Assembly: GCA_025933775.1 (NCBI GenBank)
Contig: JAICZH010000002.1
Span: 1-64,000 of the forward strand
Direction: 5' to 3'
Source: Chitinophagaceae bacterium
GTDB taxonomy: Bacteria > Bacteroidota > Bacteroidia > Chitinophagales > Chitinophagaceae
Length of the DNA stretch: 64,000 nucleotides
Positions 56,318 to 64,000 of this stretch are shown piece after piece. Made by a program: the position numbers and the translations under genes. Positions within the stretch are counted from its first letter, which is position 1. Every line of letters starts with the position of its first letter. Below the pieces are notes generated by a model, which searched no databases, was not told where the DNA came from, and saw only the letters and a program-made list of their open reading frames with translations.

Positions 56318-57349
56318 TTGAAATCAGGAATTATAATGATAAAAATATTTAAAACAAATTTACCCGGAGGCTTCTTTGCCCCTCTCCCCTGGAGAGGGGT
56401 TGGGGTGAGGTTTCAAGGGATTGTTGTGAGGTTGTTTTTCTTCTTAACCATAATGGCGAGTTGTAAACAAAAAAATAATTCAACTGCTGATGAAGCAACA
56501 ACAGAAACGCGTACACCCGTTACCGTTACATCAGTAAGTTATGCGCCGCTGCAACAGTTTATTGAGCTGAATGCAACATCTTCTTTTTTGCAAAAAAGTT
56601 TTGTAAAATCAAATTTAATCGGATACGTAACTAAAGTATATGTAAAGATCGGCGATTTTGTAAATAAAGGAAAAACATTATTTATTTTAAAAACAAAAGA
56701 ATCCGAAGCGATTGGTAATTCAGTAAATAAATTAAATCCTGATTTTAAATTTTCGGGAGTAAATGTAATAAGCGCTAATGCAACCGGCTACATTACTGAG
56801 TTAAATCATCAGCAGGGCGATTATGTGCAGGATGGCGAGCAGCTTGCCGTAATAAGCGATATAAAAAGTTTTGCATTTATTATGAACGTGCCGTATGAAG
56901 ACAAGCCTTACGTATCAATCGGTAAACAGGTGGAAATTATTTTACCCGACAAAGAGCGTATAGCCGGCACCGTTAGTTCGGCAATGCCCATGATGGATTC
57001 TGTTTCGCAAACACAATCTTATGCAATACACATACATTCATCGCATATTTATCCGCAAAATTTAATAGCTAAGGTAAAAATTATAACAATCTCAAAACCA
57101 GCAGCAGCAACGCTTCCCAAAAATTCAATTCTTACAGATGAAACACAAACTGAATTTTGGGTAATGAAAATGATCAATGATTCCACTGCTGTAAAAGTTC
57201 CGGTAAAGAAAGGATTGGAAAATGGCGATACAGTTGAAATAATTTCTCCGGAATTTTCACCAAAAGATAAAATATTATTAAACGGAAATTATGGATTGAG
57301 TGATACTGCTAAAGTAAAAGCCTCCCCGAACCCCTCCGGCGGGGAGTAA
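56318..57349 (+). CDS. RND efflux periplasmic adaptor (HlyD-like); true start may be downstream of the repeat
   Basis: VKSNLIGYVTKVYVKIGDFVNKGKTLFILKTKE; lipobox-like LTIMASC follows the repeat. Confidence 0.88.
   Translation: MKSGIIMIKIFKTNLPGGFFAPLPWRGVGVRFQGIVVRLFFFLTIMASCKQKNNSTADEATTETRTPVTVTSVSYAPLQQFIELNATSSFLQKSFVKSNLIGYVTKVYVKIGDFVNKGKTLFILKTKESEAIGNSVNKLNPDFKFSGVNVISANATGYITELNHQQGDYVQDGEQLAVISDIKSFAFIMNVPYEDKPYVSIGKQVEIILPDKERIAGTVSSAMPMMDSVSQTQSYAIHIHSSHIYPQNLIAKVKIITISKPAAATLPKNSILTDETQTEFWVMKMINDSTAVKVPVKKGLENGDTVEIISPEFSPKDKILLNGNYGLSDTAKVKASPNPSGGE
56378..56412. repeat. GC-rich palindromic element GCCCCTCTCCCCTGGAGAGGGGTTGGGGTGAGG
   Basis: Same family as 13768-13806; translated as APLPWRGVGVR in ORF N-terminus. 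Confidence 0.85.
57319..57348. repeat. GC-rich palindromic element CCTCCCCGAACCCCTCCGGCGGGGAG at MFP 3' end
   Basis: CTCCCCG/CGGGGAG-type arms; encodes terminal ASPNPSGGE. Confidence 0.75.
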
Positions 57350-57407
57350 AAATCCAGTCTTCAAAGAATGTAATTATTTTAAAAAAGAGTAGTTATTATT
57401 TAAAAAA

Positions 57408-60400
57408 ATGAACGAAGTAATTAATAAAGATTCTGCAGAACCCTCCTTCGGAGGGCAGGGAGGTGCTTCCTCTGGAGGGCAGGGAGGCTTTTTCACTATA
57501 TACAAAAATCCTTTAGCAGTTGTACTCGCAATGATCATCTTCGGGGGTTTATTTGCTTATTCCAAATTACAAACATCTCTTTTTCCTGAAATTACTTTTC
57601 CAAAAATAAAAATCATTGCAGATGCAGGCCTGCAGCCGGTTGACAGGATGATGGTAACCGTAACACGCCCGTTGGAAAATGCGATTAAGCGCATTCCCAA
57701 TCTTACTGATATTCGAAGCACCACCAGCCGCGGCAGTTGCGAAATATCAGCATTTATTGATTGGAATGCAAACGTTGATCTTAGCCAGCAACAAATAGAA
57801 GCACAAATTGCAGAAATAAGAAATACACTACCGTCCGAAGTAAACATTACGGTTGAAAAAATGAATCCATCTATTTTGCCGGTGATGGGTTATTCATTAG
57901 AAAGTCACGGACTTTCTCCCATTGCATTAAAACAATTAGCGCTTTATACCATTAAGCCGTATCTGAGCCAGGTTGCGGGCGTTTCAGAAATAAGAATCAT
58001 TGGGGGCAAATCAAAAGAATATTGGATTCAACTTGATCCGCGAAAAATGAGCGATCTCTCTGTTACTCCTGATTCTATTAATGCTGCATTAAGTCAAACT
58101 AATTTTATAAAATCAAACGGATATCTTTCTGATTATCGTTATCTCTATCTCACTGTTACCGATGCGTCGGTGCAATCATTAGATGAATTAAAAAATATTG
58201 TGGTAAGTAATAATGAAAAACGAATTGTGCAACTGAAAGACATTGCTGATGTGGAAGTGAATGAAGCCGTTGAATACATAAAAGTAAATGCTAATGGTAA
58301 AGAAGGAATATTGATTGCTGTGGTAAAACAACCCAATACTAATCTTATAGATCTTTCTACGCAAATGAAAGATAAAATTGCGCAGCTTAAAAATATTCTT
58401 CCAAAAGATGTTACCATAAAGCCTTATTACATTCAGGCAGATTTTGTAAATACTTCTGTAAAAAGCGTAACCGATAGCTTGTGGATCGGATTATTGTTGG
58501 CAATAATTGTTGCCATAATTTTTCTTCGTTCTGTAAAAGCAAGCGCAACTATTTTAATAACGATTCCTGTTACGCTCGGAGCTACATTAATTGTATTGTA
58601 TGCCATCGGCTATACATTAAATATAATGACACTCGGCGCAATTGCAGCATCCATCGGGCTTATAATAGATGACGCTATTGTAGTGGTGGAGCAAATTCAT
58701 CGCACACACGAAGAGAATCCAAAGGATGAATATAAAAATGTTGTGCACAATGCTATTCGTTATTTATTTCCCGCAATGGTGGGTTCTTCTATTAGCACGA
58801 TAGTAATTTTTATTCCTTTCATTTTAATGAGCGGCGTTGCCGGCGCTTATTTTAATGTGCTTACTAATACCATGATCATTACTTTGGTGTGTTCATTTTT
58901 TGTAACGTGGATTGGTCTTCCGGTTATTTATCTTTTATTTTCATCAAAAAAGAAAAAAGAAAAATTTAAAAAAGAAAAGCCTCAGAAAGTAAAAAAACAA
59001 ACATGGGTAAAATGGTTTATTCTTCGTCCATGGGTAAGTTTTATAATTGTTGCAGGTTTAGTGATTGCCATCATTTTAATTTTACCAAAACTTGAAACCG
59101 GTTTTCTTCCTAAAATGGATGAAGGAAGTATTGTGCTCGATTATACTTCTATTGCCGGAACATCGCTTCAGGAAACAGATAAAGAATTGCATGAAGTTGA
59201 AAAAATAATAACCACAACTCCTGAAGTAAGCGCCTATTCACGCCGCACGGGAACTCAAATGGGGTTTTTCATAACTGAACCAAACGATGGAGATTATTTA
59301 ATACAATTAAAACCTAATCGTAAAAAAACTACTGATCAGGTAATTGAAGATATTCGCAAAAGAATTGAATCGTCACAACCGGAACTGAGAGTTGATTTCG
59401 GGCAAGTGATTGGCGATATGCTTGGTGACCTTATGACTTCTGTTCAACCAATTGAAATAAAAATTTTTGGAAACGATGAACAAAGGCTTCATCAATTGGC
59501 AAAACAAGTGAGCGATATTGTGGATAATACAAAAGGAACTGCAGATGTGTTTAACGGAATTACAATTGCCGGCCCATCATTAAGCATTTATCCTGATTAT
59601 AAAAAAATTGCAGAATATGGAATTACACCTGCCAATTTGCAATATCAAATTCAGACAGCATTACAAGGAAATCTTGCAGGAAATATTTTTGAAAATAATA
59701 TTGTATTTCCTGTACGGTTAGTATATACCGGAAGCAGAGCGATGAGCGTGGATGATTTAAAAAATTTAAAAATATTTTTACCCGATGGAAAATTGAAACC
59801 TATAAGTGAACTCGCAACTGTACAACTCAACAGCGGCGCTGCGCAAATTGAAAGAGAAAATTTGCAATCAATGGGAGTGGTTTCTGCAAGGCTTGAAAAC
59901 CGTGATTTAGGAAGCACGATAAAAGATATAAAAAATAAAATAAATAAAAATATCCATCTTCCGAAAGGTTATAATATTGAATATGGCGGCGATTATGAGC
60001 AGCAACAAAAATCATTTTCAGAATTACTGATGATACTTATTTCCTCAAGCCTTTTGGTGTTTTGTGTAATTCTTTTTTTGTTTAAAGAAATAAAAGTAGC
60101 GCTGTGTATTTTATTTATTGCGGTGTTAGGAATTTCGGGAAGTTATCTGGCGCTTTTCATTACGGGCACTCCCTTAAATGTAGGCAGCTATACTGGTTTA
60201 ATTATGATTGTAGGAATTATTGGTGAAAATTCAATCTTTACTTTTTTACAATTCAAAGAAACATTGCGTGAACAGTCTGTTGATAATTCAATTGTATATG
60301 CTATTTCTACAAGGCTACGCCCAAAACTCATGACTGCATTCGGCGCTATAATCGCATTAATGCCTTTGGCGCTTGGAATAGGCGCCGGCGCTGAATTACA

Positions 60401-60536
60401 TCAGCCCTTAGCGATTGCCGTTATCGGCGGATTTATTATTGCGCTTCCATTGCTTTTAATTGTATTGCCTTCCATGCTGAGATTGTTGTATAAAAATTAT
60501 TCTGCAAATTCTAAACACCTGTCTTCAAAGAATTAA
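57408..60536 (+). CDS. RND efflux permease (AcrB/HAE-like)
   Basis: 1042 aa; TSLFPEITFPKIKI; GAIAASIGLIIDDAIVVVEQIHR; two RND halves. Confidence 0.95.
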   Translation: MNEVINKDSAEPSFGGQGGASSGGQGGFFTIYKNPLAVVLAMIIFGGLFAYSKLQTSLFPEITFPKIKIIADAGLQPVDRMMVTVTRPLENAIKRIPNLTDIRSTTSRGSCEISAFIDWNANVDLSQQQIEAQIAEIRNTLPSEVNITVEKMNPSILPVMGYSLESHGLSPIALKQLALYTIKPYLSQVAGVSEIRIIGGKSKEYWIQLDPRKMSDLSVTPDSINAALSQTNFIKSNGYLSDYRYLYLTVTDASVQSLDELKNIVVSNNEKRIVQLKDIADVEVNEAVEYIKVNANGKEGILIAVVKQPNTNLIDLSTQMKDKIAQLKNILPKDVTIKPYYIQADFVNTSVKSVTDSLWIGLLLAIIVAIIFLRSVKASATILITIPVTLGATLIVLYAIGYTLNIMTLGAIAASIGLIIDDAIVVVEQIHRTHEENPKDEYKNVVHNAIRYLFPAMVGSSISTIVIFIPFILMSGVAGAYFNVLTNTMIITLVCSFFVTWIGLPVIYLLFSSKKKKEKFKKEKPQKVKKQTWVKWFILRPWVSFIIVAGLVIAIILILPKLETGFLPKMDEGSIVLDYTSIAGTSLQETDKELHEVEKIITTTPEVSAYSRRTGTQMGFFITEPNDGDYLIQLKPNRKKTTDQVIEDIRKRIESSQPELRVDFGQVIGDMLGDLMTSVQPIEIKIFGNDEQRLHQLAKQVSDIVDNTKGTADVFNGITIAGPSLSIYPDYKKIAEYGITPANLQYQIQTALQGNLAGNIFENNIVFPVRLVYTGSRAMSVDDLKNLKIFLPDGKLKPISELATVQLNSGAAQIERENLQSMGVVSARLENRDLGSTIKDIKNKINKNIHLPKGYNIEYGGDYEQQQKSFSELLMILISSSLLVFCVILFLFKEIKVALCILFIAVLGISGSYLALFITGTPLNVGSYTGLIMIVGIIGENSIFTFLQFKETLREQSVDNSIVYAISTRLRPKLMTAFGAIIALMPLALGIGAGAELHQPLAIAVIGGFIIALPLLLIVLPSMLRLLYKNYSANSKHLSSKN
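57440..57488. repeat. Two tandem GC-rich hairpin units (CCTCCTTCGGAGGGCAGGGAGG / CCTCTGGAGGGCAGGGAGG) in RND 5' end
   Basis: Translated as PSFGGQGGASSGGQGG. Confidence 0.85.
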
Positions 60537-60651
60537 TAATTTTTACATCAGGCAACCATTTTCCGTTTTTTTTTCGATTATTTTTAAAAGCGCTGTTTTA
60601 AAGCCAAAAGAATAAAACAGCAACTATATTTTTTAATTAAAATATGCAACC

Positions 60652-61272
60652 ATGAAAAAACTATTAATTTGTATAGGTGTTACAGCTATGTGTGCCTCAG
60701 TAAAGGCGCAGGATGATTCTGCTTCAATGAGGCCAAACTATAACATCAGTAATAATGCATCAGGCAACTCTAATTACAAAAAAAGTATTTGGAGTATAGC
60801 CATCAATCCATCATTGCCAATTGGTCATTTTAAAACCTTATCAAGTTTCGGCATTGGTGGTTACCTCGGATGGGAATACAAAACTTCCAAAAATTTCGGT
60901 ATTACTTTAAATGCAGGTTATATTAGTTATAAAGGTAAAACTAAAGATACTATTAAATATTCCAATTTTAACTATGTACCGCTATTAGCAGGAGCTAAAT
61001 TTTATACAGGTGGTGGCGGCTTTTATATACATGCTGAAATGGGCGCTGGGTTTGGTTCTTCGGGTTTAGGAACCAGTTTTTGGTATGGCGCAGGCTTGGG
61101 AGATAAAATATCTAATGCAATTGATATGGAACTTAAATATGTAGGCTGGCACCAACATATCGTTAATACTACCTATAGCAGTGGTGGCGCAGGTGCAGGC
61201 GGTGGTGGTGCAGGCGGAGGATATGGCGGTCATTATTCAACCATTGATTTGCGGATAGCTTTTACTTTCTAA
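60652..61272 (+). CDS. outer-membrane beta-barrel-like protein with Gly-rich segment
   Basis: Signal peptide; Gly-rich SSGGAGAGGGGAGGGYGG; terminal IAFTF. Confidence 0.8.
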   Translation: MKKLLICIGVTAMCASVKAQDDSASMRPNYNISNNASGNSNYKKSIWSIAINPSLPIGHFKTLSSFGIGGYLGWEYKTSKNFGITLNAGYISYKGKTKDTIKYSNFNYVPLLAGAKFYTGGGGFYIHAEMGAGFGSSGLGTSFWYGAGLGDKISNAIDMELKYVGWHQHIVNTTYSSGGAGAGGGGAGGGYGGHYSTIDLRIAFTF

Positions 61273-61322
61273 AAAATTAAAGTGATCTTTTACTAAATAA
61301 AACTATTCTAAATTTTTTTATT

Positions 61323-61352
61323 GGGTTATTGATTAACACAATAACCCTTTTT
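61323..61352 (+). terminator. Rho-independent terminator
   Basis: GGGTTATTG-ATTAACA-CAATAACCC + TTTTT. Confidence 0.9.
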
Positions 61353-61472
61353 CATAAATTATTATACGAGTTAAACATTTAAGAGAAGTTGTAAATTTTT
61401 AGAATTTAATTATTACCACTTTTCCCTTCATATAAAGTTGGCTCTTATTTCACACAGGTTATTGAACTTGCC

Positions 61473-63206
61473 ATGAAAAAAATATTTAAAATACTTCTCA
61501 TTTTTGTAATTGTTATTACGGCAGCCTATTTATACATCCGCTTCTCTGTTTTAAAAGTAAAAGATTTTAAGCCTGACGCTTCCAAATCAAAATCAGTTTT
61601 AGACCTGAGGCCTGCTATTATTGCAAAACTTCAGCAATTAATAAAAGATGGTTCGAATGGATTATATCATCTCACAATTGAAGACATTAAAATACATGAT
61701 GTAATATCAAAAGTAGATATACTGCACGCCGATATAGTTCCTGATACGATAGCATTAAAAAAACTGGACAGCGCTCACCTGCTTCCGGATGATATGTTTA
61801 AGATTTCATTTTCATCGCTGCACATTGATGGAATTAATTTGAATGACTTACTATCCCGTAATCATATCACTTTAAAATATATTTTTATCGCAGCTCCGGT
61901 TATTGAAATATATCATAAACCAAGATGGTATAATAAAGAAAAAAGAATCAGCAAAGATACAGCTACACTTTATCAAAAAATAATGAAGAACATGAAAAGT
62001 ATTGCTGTTGATAAAATTGCAGTAATGAATGGCGCCATCATTTATAACAATCTATCTAAAAGAAAACAAGCCAATCGATTTAATGATGTTTCAATAGATA
62101 TGGAGCACATTCTTATTGATTCTTCTACCCAGTTCGATAAAAACAGATTTCTTTTCGCAACACATGCTGATGTTTTAATTAAAAATTTTATTGGTAAAAC
62201 TCCCGATAGTTTATACTTCTTCAAATGTGAGGCAGTAAATATTTCTACTGAAAAAAACAATATCATTATGCACCAGTTTGAACTTCATGCCCGTGGAGAT
62301 AAAAAATGGTTTGAAAGCAAATTAAAGACCCGCAAAGAAATGTGGAATTTGGTAATACCTGAAATTACATTGAAAAATATTAACTGGTGGCAATTAATAA
62401 ATAAAAAAAGAATAATAGCAAAAGAAGGAATAATAAATAATGGAACTTGTAAAGTGTATCTTGACAGGTCACTGCCATTTCGAAAAGTAAAGCAGAAAAA
62501 TTTTCCGCATCAGATGTTGATGCGGATTCCCATTCCTCTGTACATTGCTTCAATGCAAATGTTGCATTCAAATTTATCTTACACAGAATATAATCCCGGC
62601 ACTGCAAAAAGCGGAACTATTTATATTAATGAATTAAACGCACGAATTTCTAATATCACCAACATGCGCTCAAAAATAAAACGCAATAGATGGATGACGA
62701 TAAAATCAACAGGAATATTTATGCATAATGTTCCTCTTAAAAATAAATTTCAATTTGATTTATCAAAATATAAAACCGGAGATTTTACAATGGACCTTGA
62801 TATTGGTAAAATGGATAGCTCAATTTTGAATCCGATTGCAGGGCCAATGGGTGAATTTATAATAAAGCGAGGAATTATTCAAAGAGGAATCGCTCATGAA
62901 AAAGGAAATAATTTTAAAGCTACAGGCCATGGAGTATTATTATATAAAGATCTTTACCTGGTGGCAGTTAAAAAAGATAATGATAACCCCGGCCATTTAA
63001 AAAAGAAAAGCATTCTTAGTTTCTTTGCAAATGTGTTGCTTATAAAAAATTCAAATCCATCAAAAATCAAGCCGCCAAGATATGAAGATTTTTCTTCTGA
63101 CAGAGGGCCTCTTACTACCTTTATGAGCCTTGTTTGGAAAACAATTTATATTGGTATTTTAAAAAGCATTGGCCTTCCTCCAAAATTTGCTGATAAAAAA
63201 TATTAG
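61473..63206 (+). CDS. large membrane-anchored AsmA/DUF748-like hypothetical protein
   Basis: 577 aa; N-terminal TM then beta-rich periplasmic sequence; family assignment tentative. Confidence 0.7.
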   Translation: MKKIFKILLIFVIVITAAYLYIRFSVLKVKDFKPDASKSKSVLDLRPAIIAKLQQLIKDGSNGLYHLTIEDIKIHDVISKVDILHADIVPDTIALKKLDSAHLLPDDMFKISFSSLHIDGINLNDLLSRNHITLKYIFIAAPVIEIYHKPRWYNKEKRISKDTATLYQKIMKNMKSIAVDKIAVMNGAIIYNNLSKRKQANRFNDVSIDMEHILIDSSTQFDKNRFLFATHADVLIKNFIGKTPDSLYFFKCEAVNISTEKNNIIMHQFELHARGDKKWFESKLKTRKEMWNLVIPEITLKNINWWQLINKKRIIAKEGIINNGTCKVYLDRSLPFRKVKQKNFPHQMLMRIPIPLYIASMQMLHSNLSYTEYNPGTAKSGTIYINELNARISNITNMRSKIKRNRWMTIKSTGIFMHNVPLKNKFQFDLSKYKTGDFTMDLDIGKMDSSILNPIAGPMGEFIIKRGIIQRGIAHEKGNNFKATGHGVLLYKDLYLVAVKKDNDNPGHLKKKSILSFFANVLLIKNSNPSKIKPPRYEDFSSDRGPLTTFMSLVWKTIYIGILKSIGLPPKFADKKY

Positions 63207-63267
63207 TTTTACAATATTATATTCGCTTTTAGAAACTGACGTAAGAAGCGGATTTTAATTGTACTTT

Positions 63268-63320
63268 TCCTTTTTAATTGTATTGCTTTCTACGTTGAGC
63301 TCGTTGTATAAAAATTATAA
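63268..63320 (+). pseudogene. Remnant duplicate of an RND permease 3' end
   Basis: ctttttaattgtattgctttctacgttgagctcgttgtataaaaattat resembles 60453-60500 of the upstream RND gene. Confidence 0.65.
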
Positions 63321-63376
63321 ACAAAAAAATAATTCAATATCAAATTACGTTTTGTAATTTTCAACAAATAAATCCG

Positions 63377-64000
63377 ATGCGGAAAACCAACAAGATTATT
63401 TTTTTATTAGCAATTATAAAGTTTGTTGTTCCTTATTTATTACAAAATAATTTTTACGAACCGCACCGGGATGAATTTTTATACTTAGTACAAGGACATC
63501 ATCTTGCATGGGGTTTCGCAGAAGTTCCTCCAATGCTTTCCATCTTTGCTTGGCTCACACATTTGATTGGGGATGGAATGTTTTGGATTAAATTTTGGCC
63601 TGACTTATTTGGCACATTTACTTTTATTATTACTGCAAAAATTGTTGAAAAACTTGGAGGCAAATCTTTTGCCATTTTCCTCACATTTCTGCCTTTTATT
63701 TTTGGAGTTTATCTCCGGCTTTTCTTTTTATTTCAACCTAACACGCCCGAAGTTTTTTTCTGTACATTAATTGCGTATAGCCTTCTCCGTTATATTCAAA
63801 CAGAAAAAAATAAATACCTGTATTTACTTGGCCTCAGCATTGGGTTAGGAATGTTGAGTAAATATTCAGTAGCTTTTTATACAGTAAGTATTTTAACCGG
63901 TTTATTATTTACAAAACAAAGAAAAATATTTGCTGATAAGCATTTGTATTATGCAGGGATTGTTGCATTGTTTATTTTTCTTCCAACAATTTTGTGGGAA
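63377..64000 (+). CDS. glycosyltransferase family 39-like membrane protein, truncated by window end
   Basis: Open frame from ATG 63377 to end: MRKTNKIIFLLAIIKFVVPYLLQNNFYEPHRDEFLYLVQGHHLAWGFAEVPPML... Confidence 0.88.
   Translation, partial: MRKTNKIIFLLAIIKFVVPYLLQNNFYEPHRDEFLYLVQGHHLAWGFAEVPPMLSIFAWLTHLIGDGMFWIKFWPDLFGTFTFIITAKIVEKLGGKSFAIFLTFLPFIFGVYLRLFFLFQPNTPEVFFCTLIAYSLLRYIQTEKNKYLYLLGLSIGLGMLSKYSVAFYTVSILTGLLFTKQRKIFADKHLYYAGIVALFIFLPTILWE

Noticed and set aside
1-64000. tRNA, rRNA, CRISPR, prophage or known defence islands
   Set aside because: None recognisable from the sequence; the only TA-like pair is at 34521-35056.

Overview
AT-rich chromosomal segment of a Bacteroidota member, most likely Chitinophagaceae-like. 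Support: TAnnTTTG-type promoters, TonB-dependent receptor, fasciclin protein, M56/BlaI pair and rpsO-pnp. It carries about 58 convincing genes, mostly housekeeping and envelope functions: holA, ribF, purM, purC, rpsO-pnp-prmA-plsY, ftsE, hutI/hutG, a NagB-LmbE fusion, two complete RND efflux operons, a copper/HMA-type cluster and an SRPBCC/DoxX/ArsR cluster. The left edge is the end of an IS3-like element, followed by two lipoprotein genes each bracketed by inverted repeats. I saw no CRISPR array, tRNA, rRNA or prophage. The signal least explained by the genes is a degenerate ~24-bp interspersed repeat, core ACTAACGGTAACG (rc CGTTACCGTTAGT). It occurs exactly 6 times and in about 10 further degenerate copies, on both strands, in intergenic DNA and inside ORFs in several reading frames. 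Other notable items: a BlaR1/M56-amidase_3-(plug-like)x2-TonB fusion with a BlaI gene and a duplicated operator-like dyad; GC-rich palindromic repeats that have become coding sequence in RibF and in the second RND operon; a MazF/PemK-like pair inside the hut locus; and a duplicated remnant of the RND 3' end.
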